DNA of 64,000 nt from Methylocystis parvus OBBP (GCF_027571405.1 NZ_CP092968.1:4012008-4076007); one strand, 5' to 3'; counted from the stretch's first letter, positions 18,110 through 27,078 are shown. Notes: generated from the sequence alone by a model not told the origin. Translations and numbers: made by a program.

Positions 18110-18247
18110 ATGAGAGCGGAAGGCGAGGGCGACGGCGAAAACGCCGCGCGCGATAAGCCCGCGGGCGCGCCGCGCTATGACTGGCCGAGCCTCGCGATCT
18201 TTGCGATCTTTCTCGGCGCGTTCATCTATGCGCTTTCGCGGCGCTGA
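18110..18247 (+). CDS. Tiny single-span membrane protein, 45 residues
   Basis: An ATG with GGAGGGG about 6 bases upstream. A charged N terminus (MRAEGEGDGENAARDK) leads to PRYDWPSLAIFAIFLGAF, one membrane helix (about 26-42), and ends SRR. It stops inside a hairpin shared with the convergent transpeptidase gene. Likely real because of the ribosome site and the clean helix; function unknown. Confidence 0.6.
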   Translation: MRAEGEGDGENAARDKPAGAPRYDWPSLAIFAIFLGAFIYALSRR

Positions 18248-18268
18248 GAGATCAGCTTCTCTCAGCGC
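18241..18268. terminator. Shared hairpin between convergent genes
   Basis: GCGCTGAGAG and CTCTCAGCGC (exact 10-base arms) around ATCAGCTT. It lies between the ends of the tiny membrane protein gene (+) and the transpeptidase gene (-). No T-run. Confidence 0.5.
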
Positions 18269-18276
18269 CGGCGAAT

Positions 18277-19824
18277 TCAGCGCAGCCGGACGACGAGGTC
18301 GGTGCCGACATTGTTCGTTTCGCCGCTCAGAGGCTGATCGGAGATAATGATCGAGGCGCCCGTCCATAGGCGTTCGGCGATACGGTCGCGAACCTCCTGC
18401 GAAATCTCGACCCGTTCGAGCGCTTCCTCTGGACTCGCGGAGAGCGCCGGATAGGAGGAGAAAAAGTCGCTGTCGGGCTCCGCCGATTTCGCTCTCTTTT
18501 TCTCCCCCGGCTGATCGACGCGTAGCGGCGGGATCGAAATGACGGACCATTTGAGCGACCCGCCGTCCAAATCGGTCGACGATGCGATGTAAAGGTGCGA
18601 GCCGAGCGGCGTCTTGGGATCGCGCACATTCGCCGGCGCGTCGAAGATGGGCGCCAGTCCTTGTCTGACATAGACGCGCTTGTCGGCCTTGCTGATCAGC
18701 ACGGACACGGGCGCAGTGCGAAATTCCGCGTCTCGCTCGGCCGTGCGGGCGTCTTCGAAAGCCTTTGCGGCGCCCGTCCAGCGCTTATAGGCGTCGGCAA
18801 GCTCGCGGGCGTTCGCCTCCGACGCCTTTTTCGCCGCATCGAGCTTCGTCGCGGCGGTGACCCGCTCCTCCTCGGCTTTCGACTTTGCGGCGGCCGCGGC
18901 GTCTTTCGCCGCGCCCGTCGCGGCTTCAAAGTCCTTCGCCAACGCATCCGCTTTGGCGAGAGCCGCTGAATCGGCGGTCTCCGCCGCGCGCAATTCCTCC
19001 GCGAGCCGAATCGCATCCGTCTCCTTCGCGTCCACGGCGAGGAAAGCCTCGGCGTCAGCCTTGGCGGCGGCTTTTCGATCAAGGGCGGCCTTGGCTTTGA
19101 GCCGCTCCGCAAATTGATGCGGATTGAGCTTTGGCGGTTCGGCCGAAGAGACGGCGGCGCTCTGCGGGGCCGCTGCGGAGTCGGCGGCGGCCCCGGCGTC
19201 CGCGAAGATCTGCATCTTCGGGGTCGGCAGCAAAGCGTGCTCGAAGGAAGTCGGCATGACGTCATGCGGCGCGATGACGACGCGCTCGCCAATCCGCGTC
19301 ATGCCCCAGAGCTTCGCCGCGAAGTCGGCGGGAAGGCGGACGCAGCCATGCGACGCCGGATGGCCGGGAACGACGCCGAGATGCATGGCGATGCCCGACC
19401 AGGTGAGGCGCTGCATGAAGGGCATGGGCGCGCCCGAATAGATGTTGGACGCGTGCATGCGTTCGCGCCCGATGATCGAATAAATGCCCTTGGGCGTCGC
19501 GTGACCCTCCATGCCGGTCGACACTTCCGAGCGCGTGACGAGCCCTTCATGATTATAGATCGAGACCGTCTGGTCCGAGATCGAGACGACCGCGAAGAGC
19601 GGGCGCTCGAGGCGCGGGGGCGCGCTGGGCGTCGCGGCGCAGCGGCCGCGCCGCTTCGCGGGGCCGCCCGCGTCGCAGGCGCCCGCGACGTGGGAGTCGC
19701 CGAAGCCGATTTCCGTGACGGCGACTTTGTCTCCCGCCGCGTGAGCCGCGGAAACGCAAAGCATCGACAAAAGAGCGGCGAAAGCCAAAGACGCGTCGCC
19801 GCCAAAGCGCCTGCGCGGCAGCAT
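18277..19824 (-). CDS. L,D-transpeptidase with degenerate second domain
   Basis: 515 residues from the ATG at 19824 (GGAGG 6 bases upstream). Signal peptide 1-29. The YkuD catalytic domain (about 75-200) has the HxGx...SHGC signature: His148 and the catalytic triad region His159-Gly160-Cys161. It is followed by a long Ala/Lys-rich helical stretch (about 230-370), then a second YkuD-like domain (about 375-515, starting VSVLISKADKRVYVRQG) without SHGC. It should cross-link peptidoglycan or attach proteins in the periplasm; the second domain may bind rather than catalyse. Confidence 0.85.
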   Translation of the reverse strand: MLPRRRFGGDASLAFAALLSMLCVSAAHAAGDKVAVTEIGFGDSHVAGACDAGGPAKRRGRCAATPSAPPRLERPLFAVVSISDQTVSIYNHEGLVTRSEVSTGMEGHATPKGIYSIIGRERMHASNIYSGAPMPFMQRLTWSGIAMHLGVVPGHPASHGCVRLPADFAAKLWGMTRIGERVVIAPHDVMPTSFEHALLPTPKMQIFADAGAAADSAAAPQSAAVSSAEPPKLNPHQFAERLKAKAALDRKAAAKADAEAFLAVDAKETDAIRLAEELRAAETADSAALAKADALAKDFEAATGAAKDAAAAAKSKAEEERVTAATKLDAAKKASEANARELADAYKRWTGAAKAFEDARTAERDAEFRTAPVSVLISKADKRVYVRQGLAPIFDAPANVRDPKTPLGSHLYIASSTDLDGGSLKWSVISIPPLRVDQPGEKKRAKSAEPDSDFFSSYPALSASPEEALERVEISQEVRDRIAERLWTGASIIISDQPLSGETNNVGTDLVVRLR

Positions 19825-20152
19825 GAAAAACCTCCGAATCACATCTGGGCGGGGCCCGTTTCGCACGGGCTGCGCGGACGAAAGGAAAGCTACGCAAAAT
19901 CAGAATGCTGCGGCGCATTCAAGGCGCCTGAGCCGTATGGGTCTTCTCCGGGCTTCGGACCATGTTGAATCCAATCGCCGGAAATCGCTATTGCAGCGGC
20001 GCAACGGTTCGTCGAAAAGCGCGGCCTCGGAAAGGGCCGGCGCCGCTCGCCGCCCCGTACGGAGCATCCATCGACGCCGCGAAATCAAATGTTTGTTTAC
20101 CTTTATTTCTCAAGTTGAAGCCGTCCCGTTAATTAATTGCGCCCTTGCCGAA
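19825..20152. other. Intergenic region, no gene seen
   Basis: 328 bases upstream of two divergent genes. An open frame runs through it on the plus strand but has neither start signal nor natural composition. AT-rich near 20080-20140, so it may hold promoters. Confidence 0.5.
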
Positions 20153-20401
20153 ATGTCTGACGAAACTCCTGGAAGATGGTTCGAGATCGGAGAGGCGAGC
20201 CTCGCCGTCACCGATCGGCTGCTCTGGCTCTCTCTCGTCCTGGCCGTCGTCGGCGCGGCCGGGTGGCAGATCGCGCATAACGACTTCTGGAAGGACGAGG
20301 AGGCGCTCCTCGCCGCCGCGCCCCCGGAATTCGCCCATCCGAAAAGTCACCGGGAAATAGATTATTTTCCGACGGCTTCCGTTCGGCGAAGGAAAGAGTA
20401 G
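20153..20401 (+). CDS. Small membrane protein, 82 residues
   Basis: Starts [19 protein letters not shown] at an ATG without a clear ribosome site. One membrane helix (about 24-42: [15 protein letters not shown]) precedes an acidic segment with [12 protein letters not shown]. The last ~15 residues (after [10 protein letters not shown]) look less natural, and another frame becomes better from about 20361, so the 3' end may be shifted. Function unknown. Confidence 0.45.
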   Translation: MSDETPGRWFEIGEASLAVTDRLLWLSLVLAVVGAAGWQIAHNDFWKDEEALLAAAPPEFAHPKSHREIDYFPTASVRRRKE

Positions 20402-20766
20402 GGCGCCGGCGGGAGGCTGCGCGACCTGCAAGGGCGAATGCACGGACGGCGACTATGAGCTCTTCGACGTCAAGGTGCAGGCTCTGCCGCCGGAGGAGGA
20501 GGAAGCTGGCATGGTTCTACTCTGCCGCGCCTTCCCACGCAGCGACTTACACACTTGTCGCTTACACCTACGACCGGATTTCTTTCGAGGCGATCCAGAT
20601 AAACTCGCTCGGCGAGATCAAGTCCTGCGACAAGGTCTCGTCGAACGCCGTGTGGCTCGTCGTGCAGACGCTCACCGCCGACGGCGGACAGATAGAAGAC
20701 CGTGGCGCTATGAAGCCGAAGCCTTATTTCCGCAATTGCGTTTGGCGCGGGAGAGTGGCGCCGTGA
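20361..20766 (+). pseudogene. Frameshifted relic of an unknown protein
   Basis: Two natural-looking peptides lie in different frames. From 20361 frame 3 reads [19 protein letters not shown], then [20 protein letters not shown] and VLLCRAF. From about 20535 frame 1 continues [39 protein letters not shown] and ends [14 protein letters not shown]. Joining them needs one shift near 20530-20545. There is no good start codon for the joined product. It could be a decayed gene or an assembly error; it may once have been one unit with the 82-residue frame before it. No family recognised. Confidence 0.5.
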
Positions 20767-20843
20767 GTTGAGCCGCGCGCGTTCTACTGACCCACATGTG
20801 TCGTTTGACAGCCAGCAGCCTGCGAAACAGCCCGCCTGTTCGT

Positions 20844-22646
20844 TTACGGCGCCGCTCCGAGCCGTGCGCCGCAGGAGAGACGCTCCAGCGCGGTCAGCAG
20901 CTTCTTCCGCCGCGCCAGCCAGTATTCCGAAAGTTCGATAGTGGCCGGGATTCCGAGGGCGCGCCCCTGGGGCGCGTCGAAAAGAGAGACGCTATGGCGC
21001 TTGCACAGGCCAGGAAGACTCGCTTCGTCGAGACGGACGAGATCCAGCACTTTTGGCCGGTTGCGGAGCAGGGGATCGTTGCGCGCCAGATCCTCGCCGA
21101 AAATGAGCTCCATTCTGTCAACGATGACGACATCCGTCGGCGCGCGGGCGATGGCCGCGCCGGCCTTGGCGTAGGGCGCGGCGAAGTCGTGCGCCTGAAT
21201 CGCGTGAACAGGGAAAACGACGAAAATCGAGAAAGCGCTCGCGACGACGACCGCGCGCCACGCCGCCGCTTCCTCCGCCTCCCCCGCGCGGGTCATGATC
21301 TCGACCCAGCCGAAGGCTGCGAGCAGCGCTATGCTGCCGATGAAGCCATGCAGATAGCGATAGCCCCAGCCATGGCCCTGATAGGCCATGAGCAGTGTCG
21401 TCGCGGCGAGGGTGAGCGCCAGGCCGGCGAAGAGTTCGCGCGCGACGCCGTCGCCGTCGCGGATCGGCCGGAAGGCCAGAACCGCGAGCGGCAGGAAGAG
21501 CGGGTTCATCCAACTGACAAAGCGCAGCAGGTTCATCAGCATGACGGTGGCGACGTCTTGCTCGCCGAACAGGAAATATAAAATCTGGTTCGTCGCGCGC
21601 TCGATGAAATTGCCGAGGCCCGCGCCATTCGCCGCCTCTGGCGCCATGCCATGGGCGTGCAGCGCGAGTTGCGGGTAGAAGGCCCAGAACAGGCAGATCG
21701 ACGCGTAGACGGCGACATAGGCCGCGGCCAGCGCGCGCCTGTCCCGCGACCATAGGCCGACGATGAAAGGCGCGACGAACAAAGGATGAAAGACAAGCTG
21801 ATGCAGGCCGCAGGCGAGCGCGCCGACCGCCATCGCGCCGGCATGGCCCCATTTGTCGTCACGCAGAAACAGCCAGAGCCAGACGAGATTGAGCGCCAGA
21901 TGCGCGCTCATCGCATAGGCCGTCATCGACGTGATCAGCGTTTGCGACGAGGTCGCGATCAGCAGGGGAACGAGAATGGCGACGTCGTCACGCCCTGGCC
22001 ACAGCCGGCGCGCGACGCCAAAAGACGCCAGCACGGCGAGCGCCGTCAGGACCGCGCCGGACAGACGGGAATCCGCCAGCGCGCCGACGAGCGCGCGCAG
22101 CAGGGCGGCGCCCGGCAGATATCCCGACAGGAAACCCTCATGGCCGGCGACCGGAACCATGAAACGCGGCGCGAGCGCGCTGGCGAAGGGGCGCCATTCG
22201 GGATCTACCGGGGCGACCAACTGGCCGGATTGGAAAATCCGGGCGTCGAACTCGGCGAGCGCCTCGTCTCTTGAGAGCGGGTAGTCGTCGAAGACGAGGC
22301 CCGAGCCGAAAGCGCCGCAAAGCAGGACGAAACAAGCGAGGGCGAAGGCGGAAAGGCGCGCGACGCGGGGGCCGGGCAGCGCCGTCGTCAAAGACGCCGG
22401 GAGCCGAAGAAAGGCGCAGGCGACCAGGCAGGCGGCGCTCACGAGCACCCATGCGGCGTCCTGCGCGCGGAAGAAATATTCGGTGAGCCAATGGTCGGAG
22501 CGGAACGGAAAAAGCGCGGCGGAGGCGAAGGCCAGGCCGACGGCGCCGGCGAAAACCGCCGCGCAGCCGATAAGCGACCGCTGAAGGGTTGGCGGGAGGG
22601 AAGCGGTCTCCGCGCGGGCGATGGAAGCTTCCTGAAGATGAACCAT
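20844..22646 (-). CDS. Polytopic membrane protein of a glycan cluster
   Basis: 600 residues from the ATG at 22646 (GAGGA upstream). The frame continues upstream through a repeat element, which is not coding. About eleven hydrophobic helices span residues 20-500, with a motif FDDYPLSRDEALAEFDARIF in the first large loop as in GT-C/ArnT-type glycosyltransferases (acidic loop). A soluble C-terminal part (about 500-600) ends in a Tyr/Trp-containing segment. It probably handles polyprenyl-linked sugars or is a GT-C-like enzyme. Last of a minus-strand cluster with two GT2 enzymes. Confidence 0.6.
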   Translation of the reverse strand: MVHLQEASIARAETASLPPTLQRSLIGCAAVFAGAVGLAFASAALFPFRSDHWLTEYFFRAQDAAWVLVSAACLVACAFLRLPASLTTALPGPRVARLSAFALACFVLLCGAFGSGLVFDDYPLSRDEALAEFDARIFQSGQLVAPVDPEWRPFASALAPRFMVPVAGHEGFLSGYLPGAALLRALVGALADSRLSGAVLTALAVLASFGVARRLWPGRDDVAILVPLLIATSSQTLITSMTAYAMSAHLALNLVWLWLFLRDDKWGHAGAMAVGALACGLHQLVFHPLFVAPFIVGLWSRDRRALAAAYVAVYASICLFWAFYPQLALHAHGMAPEAANGAGLGNFIERATNQILYFLFGEQDVATVMLMNLLRFVSWMNPLFLPLAVLAFRPIRDGDGVARELFAGLALTLAATTLLMAYQGHGWGYRYLHGFIGSIALLAAFGWVEIMTRAGEAEEAAAWRAVVVASAFSIFVVFPVHAIQAHDFAAPYAKAGAAIARAPTDVVIVDRMELIFGEDLARNDPLLRNRPKVLDLVRLDEASLPGLCKRHSVSLFDAPQGRALGIPATIELSEYWLARRKKLLTALERLSCGARLGAAP

Positions 22647-22707
22647 TCGTTCCTCGCAAATCCGGCTCGGGAGCAACGTCGCGACGTCGGCCGCCCTGGC
22701 GGCCGGC

Positions 22708-22727
22708 GCCGGCCAAAATTGGCCGGC
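22708..22727. promoter_or_regulatory. Inverted repeat upstream of the polytopic membrane protein gene
   Basis: GCCGGCCAA and TTGGCCGGC, exact 9-base arms with a 2-base spacer, centred about 70 bases before the start. It could be an operator or just a GC-rich palindrome. Confidence 0.3.
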
Positions 22728-22750
22728 TTTCACGGGACGTTCGCACTCCC

Positions 22751-22832
22751 CGTCATTGCGAGCGCAACGAAGCACTCCAGAGCCGCGTCCGTTGCTCTGG
22801 ATTGCTTCGTCGCTTCGCTCCTCGCAATGACG
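22751..22832. repeat. Dispersed palindromic repeat (CGTCATTGCGAG type)
   Basis: Begins CGTCATTGCGAG and ends CTCGCAATGACG, with inner complementary parts around ATCCAGAGC/GCTCTGGAT. This is the element whose translation gives the familiar CEERSDEAIQ/LRCARND false peptides in Alphaproteobacteria. A longer copy is at 50933-51065. Confidence 0.85.
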
Positions 22833-22945
22833 ACGGTAAACAGGAGCCGGCAATTCCCGTGACGAAGCCTATTCGTCCAATCGGTAGCACCCGAAAGTTA
22901 TCTCTTCCCTATTCTGGCGCTTTCGGCGGACGAGGCGCGATGGCT

Positions 22946-23935
22946 CTATAGCCGCCCCGCGAAGCGCGCCCGCAGGCGGGGCGCGACGCGTTCGACTAGC
23001 CGCGAGAAGCGCAGATAGCGCAACGCCCCGATGGGTCCGAGCCGCAAAATCGCTATCGCGGCCGTCACCAAACGCGCGTGCTCGCCATGCGCGGCTTGCG
23101 CCAGCGCCACATTGACCGCGATCGACGCGCGCGCCATCCGCAAAATCCGCTCCCTTCTTTCTGTCGGGATCCGGGAAGCATGGCGATCGAGCACGATTTC
23201 GTGTTGCGACCGGAAATCATCGATGGAGCGGCTGCCGGAAATGGTGAGCGAGCCGCCATGAATGCGAAAACCGGCGAGAATATCGGCGGAATAGAAAACC
23301 GACCCCGCCAGGGCGAGCTTCAGATAGAGGTCCCAGTCCGCCGTATACCAGCGCTTTTCATCCATGCCGCCCGCATCCAGAAAAACATCGCGGCGGAAGG
23401 TCGGCGCCGGCATTGCGACGAAATTCTGAACGATCAGGCGTTCGATCAATAAATCTTTCGAGACAGGCATGTTTTCAGCGGGAAGCGGACAGGTGAGCGC
23501 GCCGAGAACGCGGCCGTCGCCGTCGATGATCGCGGCGGCGTGGAGGAACAGCGCCGCTTCGGGGTTTTTCCCGATGAGGCCGCGAATCTTCGCGGCGCGC
23601 CCGTCGAGCCAGATATCGTCCTGATGCAGAATCGAGACGAAAGGCGCACGCGCCTCGGCGACGGCGAAATTCACCTTCGCCGGCCACGGCAGCATGTCCT
23701 TGCGCTCGTAAAGCCTCAGATCGAGCCTGTCGGCGTAGCGGCGCGCGATGTCGAGCGTCGCGGAAGTCGGGCTGCTGTCGACGAGGACGACCTCCATACC
23801 CGCTTCATCTTGCGCCGCCAGGGAGGCGAGAGTCGCGTCGATCCAGAGCTCGCCCTTATGCGTCGGCATGACGACGGAGAGCCACGGCGCCCGCCGTGAC
23901 TCGGGTTGCGCTGAACATCCGATGTTAGCGCTCAC
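22946..23935 (-). CDS. Glycosyltransferase family 2
   Basis: 329 residues. The GT-A fold begins LSVVMPTHKGELWIDATLAS and includes VVLVDSSPTSAT; the DxD-like metal motif is in HQDDIWLDG; WYTADWDLYLKLAL is the usual acceptor-side motif. A C-terminal helical stretch follows (about 250-329). Cytoplasmic, transferring sugar from a nucleotide sugar to a glycan or lipid. It lies between the polytopic membrane protein and the methyltransferase, all on the minus strand. Confidence 0.85.
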   Translation of the reverse strand: MSANIGCSAQPESRRAPWLSVVMPTHKGELWIDATLASLAAQDEAGMEVVLVDSSPTSATLDIARRYADRLDLRLYERKDMLPWPAKVNFAVAEARAPFVSILHQDDIWLDGRAAKIRGLIGKNPEAALFLHAAAIIDGDGRVLGALTCPLPAENMPVSKDLLIERLIVQNFVAMPAPTFRRDVFLDAGGMDEKRWYTADWDLYLKLALAGSVFYSADILAGFRIHGGSLTISGSRSIDDFRSQHEIVLDRHASRIPTERRERILRMARASIAVNVALAQAAHGEHARLVTAAIAILRLGPIGALRYLRFSRLVERVAPRLRARFAGRL

Positions 23936-23950
23936 GGGAACGCGGGCCTC

Positions 23951-24730
23951 CTAGATTGTCGTGTCGACGATGAGACCGAAGGCAAGGAGCGGAAACGCCC
24001 ATTCCGCCGCGCGTATCATTCTCTCGCCACAGACGATCGCGGTGCGCCGCAAGCCCGAATTGCGCAGCTTCATCTCCGCGAACTCCGAATGATAGTGGAC
24101 AAGGCGCCATTGTTCGAAGCCCGCGCGCGTCAAAAGCGTCGTCATCGTCTTGTAGGAGAGGATGAGGAGATGGTCGTGATGGGTCGACTCCCGATCGATC
24201 AGGCCAATCAGGCAGTTGTGAAGCGCGGTAGCATTCGGCGTCGAGAGGATGAGCCGCGCTCCCTTCAAAGGCGCGCAAGCGCGTAACGATCGCAGAAAAG
24301 CAAGCGGATTTTCGAGATGTTCGACGAGTTCGCCCGCCACCACGACTTCCGGGGTGAAATCGAGCTTTCGCAACACGCCGTCGAGATCGAAAATGTCGCC
24401 GCGCTCGATTTTAGCGTTAGGCGCGGTCGCCAGTCCTTCAACGGGAAGGCCGGACGTATTGTCGACGCCGACGACGAACTTCGCTCTTTTCGCGATTTCT
24501 TCGTGCAGCCAGACGCCTTGTCCGCGTTTGCTTTTGTACGCCGTTTCGTCCATGGCGCCGAGATCGAGCACGGACTTGCCGGCGCAAGCCGCTACGATCG
24601 TCGCAATCCGGTCAACCGGCCGTTCGACGGCGAGCCGCTCCAGCGGCGTATAGCGAAGACGATAGGACGGAATCCCGTGTCGCGGACCGGTGAGGCTGGC
24701 GTCATGCGCCTTTAAATTCGTGTCGGACAT
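23951..24730 (-). CDS. Class I SAM-dependent methyltransferase
   Basis: 259 residues. Motif I is SVLDLGAMDETA (Gly-rich loop reduced to LGAMDE, an unusual form). It also has VVGVDNTSG (acidic ribose-binding residue), VVAGELVEHLENP and LILSTPNAT. This arrangement is like methyltransferases of surface-polysaccharide clusters (Methyltransf_23 type). It probably methylates a sugar or lipid-linked intermediate. GGAGG lies 11 bases upstream of the ATG. Confidence 0.75.
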   Translation of the reverse strand: MSDTNLKAHDASLTGPRHGIPSYRLRYTPLERLAVERPVDRIATIVAACAGKSVLDLGAMDETAYKSKRGQGVWLHEEIAKRAKFVVGVDNTSGLPVEGLATAPNAKIERGDIFDLDGVLRKLDFTPEVVVAGELVEHLENPLAFLRSLRACAPLKGARLILSTPNATALHNCLIGLIDRESTHHDHLLILSYKTMTTLLTRAGFEQWRLVHYHSEFAEMKLRNSGLRRTAIVCGERMIRAAEWAFPLLAFGLIVDTTI

Positions 24731-24816
24731 CGGTGAGGAAACCTCCGTTTACGAGCAGCGGATTTCCTGCGTGTCGCGCTTTTTGGCGATCAGCCCAACG
24801 CGCGCCAAGCAGGCGG

Positions 24817-25239
24817 TCATCGTCGCGCCGAACATGACGGCTGTCTCTGCCGATCGCGGCCGGCGCCGCGCAGGGACCAGTTCGTCCCGATGTAGTTCCA
24901 CAAAAACACGATTCCCGTGGCGATGGGGCTCGCCGCCCATATCGGCGCGCCGAGTCCGTCGCTCAGCGCGGCGATGCTGACGAACCAAAGCGGATAGCTC
25001 GGAAGGGCGGTCACGCTGTATCTGGCGAAAGCCTCCGCTGTCGGCGGGACTTCGAATGTCACGAAACAATGCAGCAGGAAGCTGATTGCGAGGATCGGCG
25101 CAATGGTCAGGAGGCCCGCGACGAAATAATGCGCGCCGGTCATCACCGCGCCGACGAGCAAAATATTGCTCAGAAGCGCGCACGCCGCGCCAACCGCGAC
25201 ATATCTCAATCCCGTCCGCAATTCCCGATTGATCGGCAT
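24817..25239 (-). CDS. GtrA-like four-helix membrane protein
   Basis: 140 residues from the ATG at 25239 (GGATGTGA upstream). Four membrane helices at about 10-30, 38-60, 72-92 and 100-120. The LRYVAVGAACALLSNILLV start and the WNYIGTNWSLR end match the GtrA family (Phe/Trp-Asn-x-x-x-N/R-W at the fourth helix). GtrA proteins are thought to move polyprenyl-phosphate sugars across the inner membrane, often with an adjacent GT2, which here is the next gene upstream. Confidence 0.8.
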   Translation of the reverse strand: MPINRELRTGLRYVAVGAACALLSNILLVGAVMTGAHYFVAGLLTIAPILAISFLLHCFVTFEVPPTAEAFARYSVTALPSYPLWFVSIAALSDGLGAPIWAASPIATGIVFLWNYIGTNWSLRGAGRDRQRQPSCSARR

Positions 25240-25290
25240 TTCACATCCGTCGTTCGTGCGCCATTGTCCGGGCGCCATTTCCTCGATTCG

Positions 25291-26499
25291 TCACGCGCCG
25301 CGCATTGCGGCGCGAGGCGCGTCGGCCATCTCCGCTTCGGCGCCCCCGCCGGAAGAGTTCGAGGCTTTGCTTTGTTTGAGGAACTCCGCTTCGTTGCCGC
25401 TTACGATCGCGAGCATGAAGCCGCCGAGCGCGTTCTGGGCGCCGATGACGATCATCGTCGTGCCGATGACCGCCGGCAGAACGCTGCCGATGGGGCCGAA
25501 ATTGTGCCGCGACCAGTAGCCGACGACCGTCAGCAAAATCATAAGCCCGATTCCGACTGCTACTGCGCCGGCGAGCAGCATCGTCTCCAGCGAAATCCAG
25601 CCCGCGAAGCGCTGTTTCCAAGAATAGGCCGGGCGATAGCCCTGCCGCCGCCCATAAAGATGGGTCGAAATGGCGAGCAGCCCCGCTATATGGGAGAGCC
25701 CCAATAGCGCGCCGGCGAGAACGACCCAATAATTGCCGAAAGGGGACGCCGTCCATTCGCCGCGAAAGGCGGCGATGGCGGCCACGCTCCAGATCGCCAG
25801 GGACAGCGCCGCCGCCGCCGCCGCCGGCGCGGCGAAGGCCCAGGCGGGGCTCAGCATCAGCAGATAGCGCAGATGCCGCCAGCCGTCGCGCCAGGGGCGC
25901 AGATGCGGCGGCCGGTCGCGCAGATCGCGCCGCAGCGTCACCGGCGTCTCGACGATCCGCTGCCGCTTGAGCGCCGCCTTGATGATCATTTCGCTGGCGA
26001 ACTCCATGCCGGTTCCGGCAAGCGCCAGCCGCTCGAAGCAGGATTTCGTCAATGCGCGGAGACCGCAATGGGCGTCGCTCACGCCCGCGCCGAAAAAGAG
26101 ATTGAGGATGCCGGTCAGGACCGGATTGCCGATATGGCGGTTTTTCCAGGGCATGGCGCCGGGCTCGATATGGCCGCGAAAGCGCGAGCCCATGCACAGA
26201 TCGGCCCCCCGCATGAGCGCCTCGACCATTTCCGCCGATTCGGTGAAGTCGTAGGAGCCGTCGGCGTCGCCCATCACCAGAAAGGAGCCGTTCGCCGCCC
26301 TCATGCCGCCGGTCAGCGCCGCCCCATAGCCGCGCCGCTCAACCTCCACCACCCGCGCGCCGAGCGCTCGGGCGACGAGCTGGCTGCCGTCGGCGCTGCC
26401 ATTGTCGGCGACGATGATCTCACCGGAGACGTCGAGGTCCGCCCGCAGCCGCAACAGCGCCGCGCGGGCGTTGGCGATGATGGCGGGAAGGGATTTCAC
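25291..26499 (-). CDS. Glycosyltransferase family 2 (polyprenyl-phosphate sugar type), 5' end disrupted
   Basis: 402 residues in the frame from GTG 26499, but this omits the first beta strand. The codons just upstream encode IDVSIIIPCLDE, the normal GT2 N terminus. That stretch has no ATG, GTG or TTG before a TGA. An ATG at 26575 in another frame (GAGGGGG just upstream) would join only through a one-base shift. The rest is intact: DNGSADGSQ, GDADGSYDF (DxD), GSRFRG, a DAHCGLRALTK motif and two to four C-terminal helices. It probably makes a polyprenyl-phosphate sugar for the GtrA partner. Confidence 0.72.
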   Translation of the reverse strand: MKSLPAIIANARAALLRLRADLDVSGEIIVADNGSADGSQLVARALGARVVEVERRGYGAALTGGMRAANGSFLVMGDADGSYDFTESAEMVEALMRGADLCMGSRFRGHIEPGAMPWKNRHIGNPVLTGILNLFFGAGVSDAHCGLRALTKSCFERLALAGTGMEFASEMIIKAALKRQRIVETPVTLRRDLRDRPPHLRPWRDGWRHLRYLLMLSPAWAFAAPAAAAAALSLAIWSVAAIAAFRGEWTASPFGNYWVVLAGALLGLSHIAGLLAISTHLYGRRQGYRPAYSWKQRFAGWISLETMLLAGAVAVGIGLMILLTVVGYWSRHNFGPIGSVLPAVIGTTMIVIGAQNALGGFMLAIVSGNEAEFLKQSKASNSSGGGAEAEMADAPRAAMRGA

Positions 26500-26575
26500 C
26501 TCATCGAGACAGGGGATGATGATCGAGACATCGATTCGATGCTGGCGGTCCTGCGACCGCGTGAAGACCGTTCAT

Positions 26576-26931
26576 GACCCCCTCGACCGCGCCGGCGCGC
26601 TAAATGGTCGTGCGCCGTCTTAAAAATGCCGCCGCTTCCAGTTTAGCGCGGCAATCGTTTATCGAGGCTTAATTACCGCCCCACGGGGGCCTGAAGGCTT
26701 CCGGTCCAAAGGCGCGCAGAAGCCCCATCCCTGCGCATGATCCGAGCCATTTGAGCGCGCCGCCAAAAAAGTGGAAGCTGATTTTTTGCAGGGCCGATAA
26801 TCTGTCGGCCGCACATTATTGAAAGCGCACGCAAGCGCGTCGAATACGTTTTCAGGCCGATGGAAGGCGTAGATATTTCGTCAAACGCGCTGCCTGCAGC
26901 TGAGAATTTAGCGAAATAATTCAGCGGGCGC
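26576..26931. other. Intergenic region upstream of the glycan cluster
   Basis: No convincing gene. It contains a short GGCCGATAATCTGTCGGCC palindrome near 26793-26811 and an AT-rich part at 26880-26930. Probably holds the cluster promoter. Confidence 0.4.
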
Positions 26932-27078
26932 GTGAATGAACTTGTTTTTGCGCTCGCCTTCTTCGAGGCTGAAATCTACCTCAAAAGTTATGGCAATAAT
27001 CCTCCGCCCAAAATCGCCAAGGCTCGCCCAGATTGGCTGAGTGTTTTCGACGGCGGCAAGACGTCCAATTCAAAATGA
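26932..27078 (+). CDS. Small protein, 48 residues, followed by its own terminator
   Basis: A GTG start in GCGCGTGAATGAA; no strong ribosome site. The peptide looks natural: MNELVFALAFFEAEIYLKSY, then GNNPPPKIAKARPDWLSVFD and GGKTSNSK. It is directly followed by a rho-independent terminator on the same strand, which is the best argument that something is transcribed here. It could also be the 3' remnant of a longer gene. No family recognised. Confidence 0.4.
   Translation: MNELVFALAFFEAEIYLKSYGNNPPPKIAKARPDWLSVFDGGKTSNSK

Noticed and set aside
22647..22853. N-terminal extension of the 600-residue membrane protein
   Set aside because: It translates the dispersed repeat (CEERSDEAIQ-type false peptide); the real start has its own GAGGA site.
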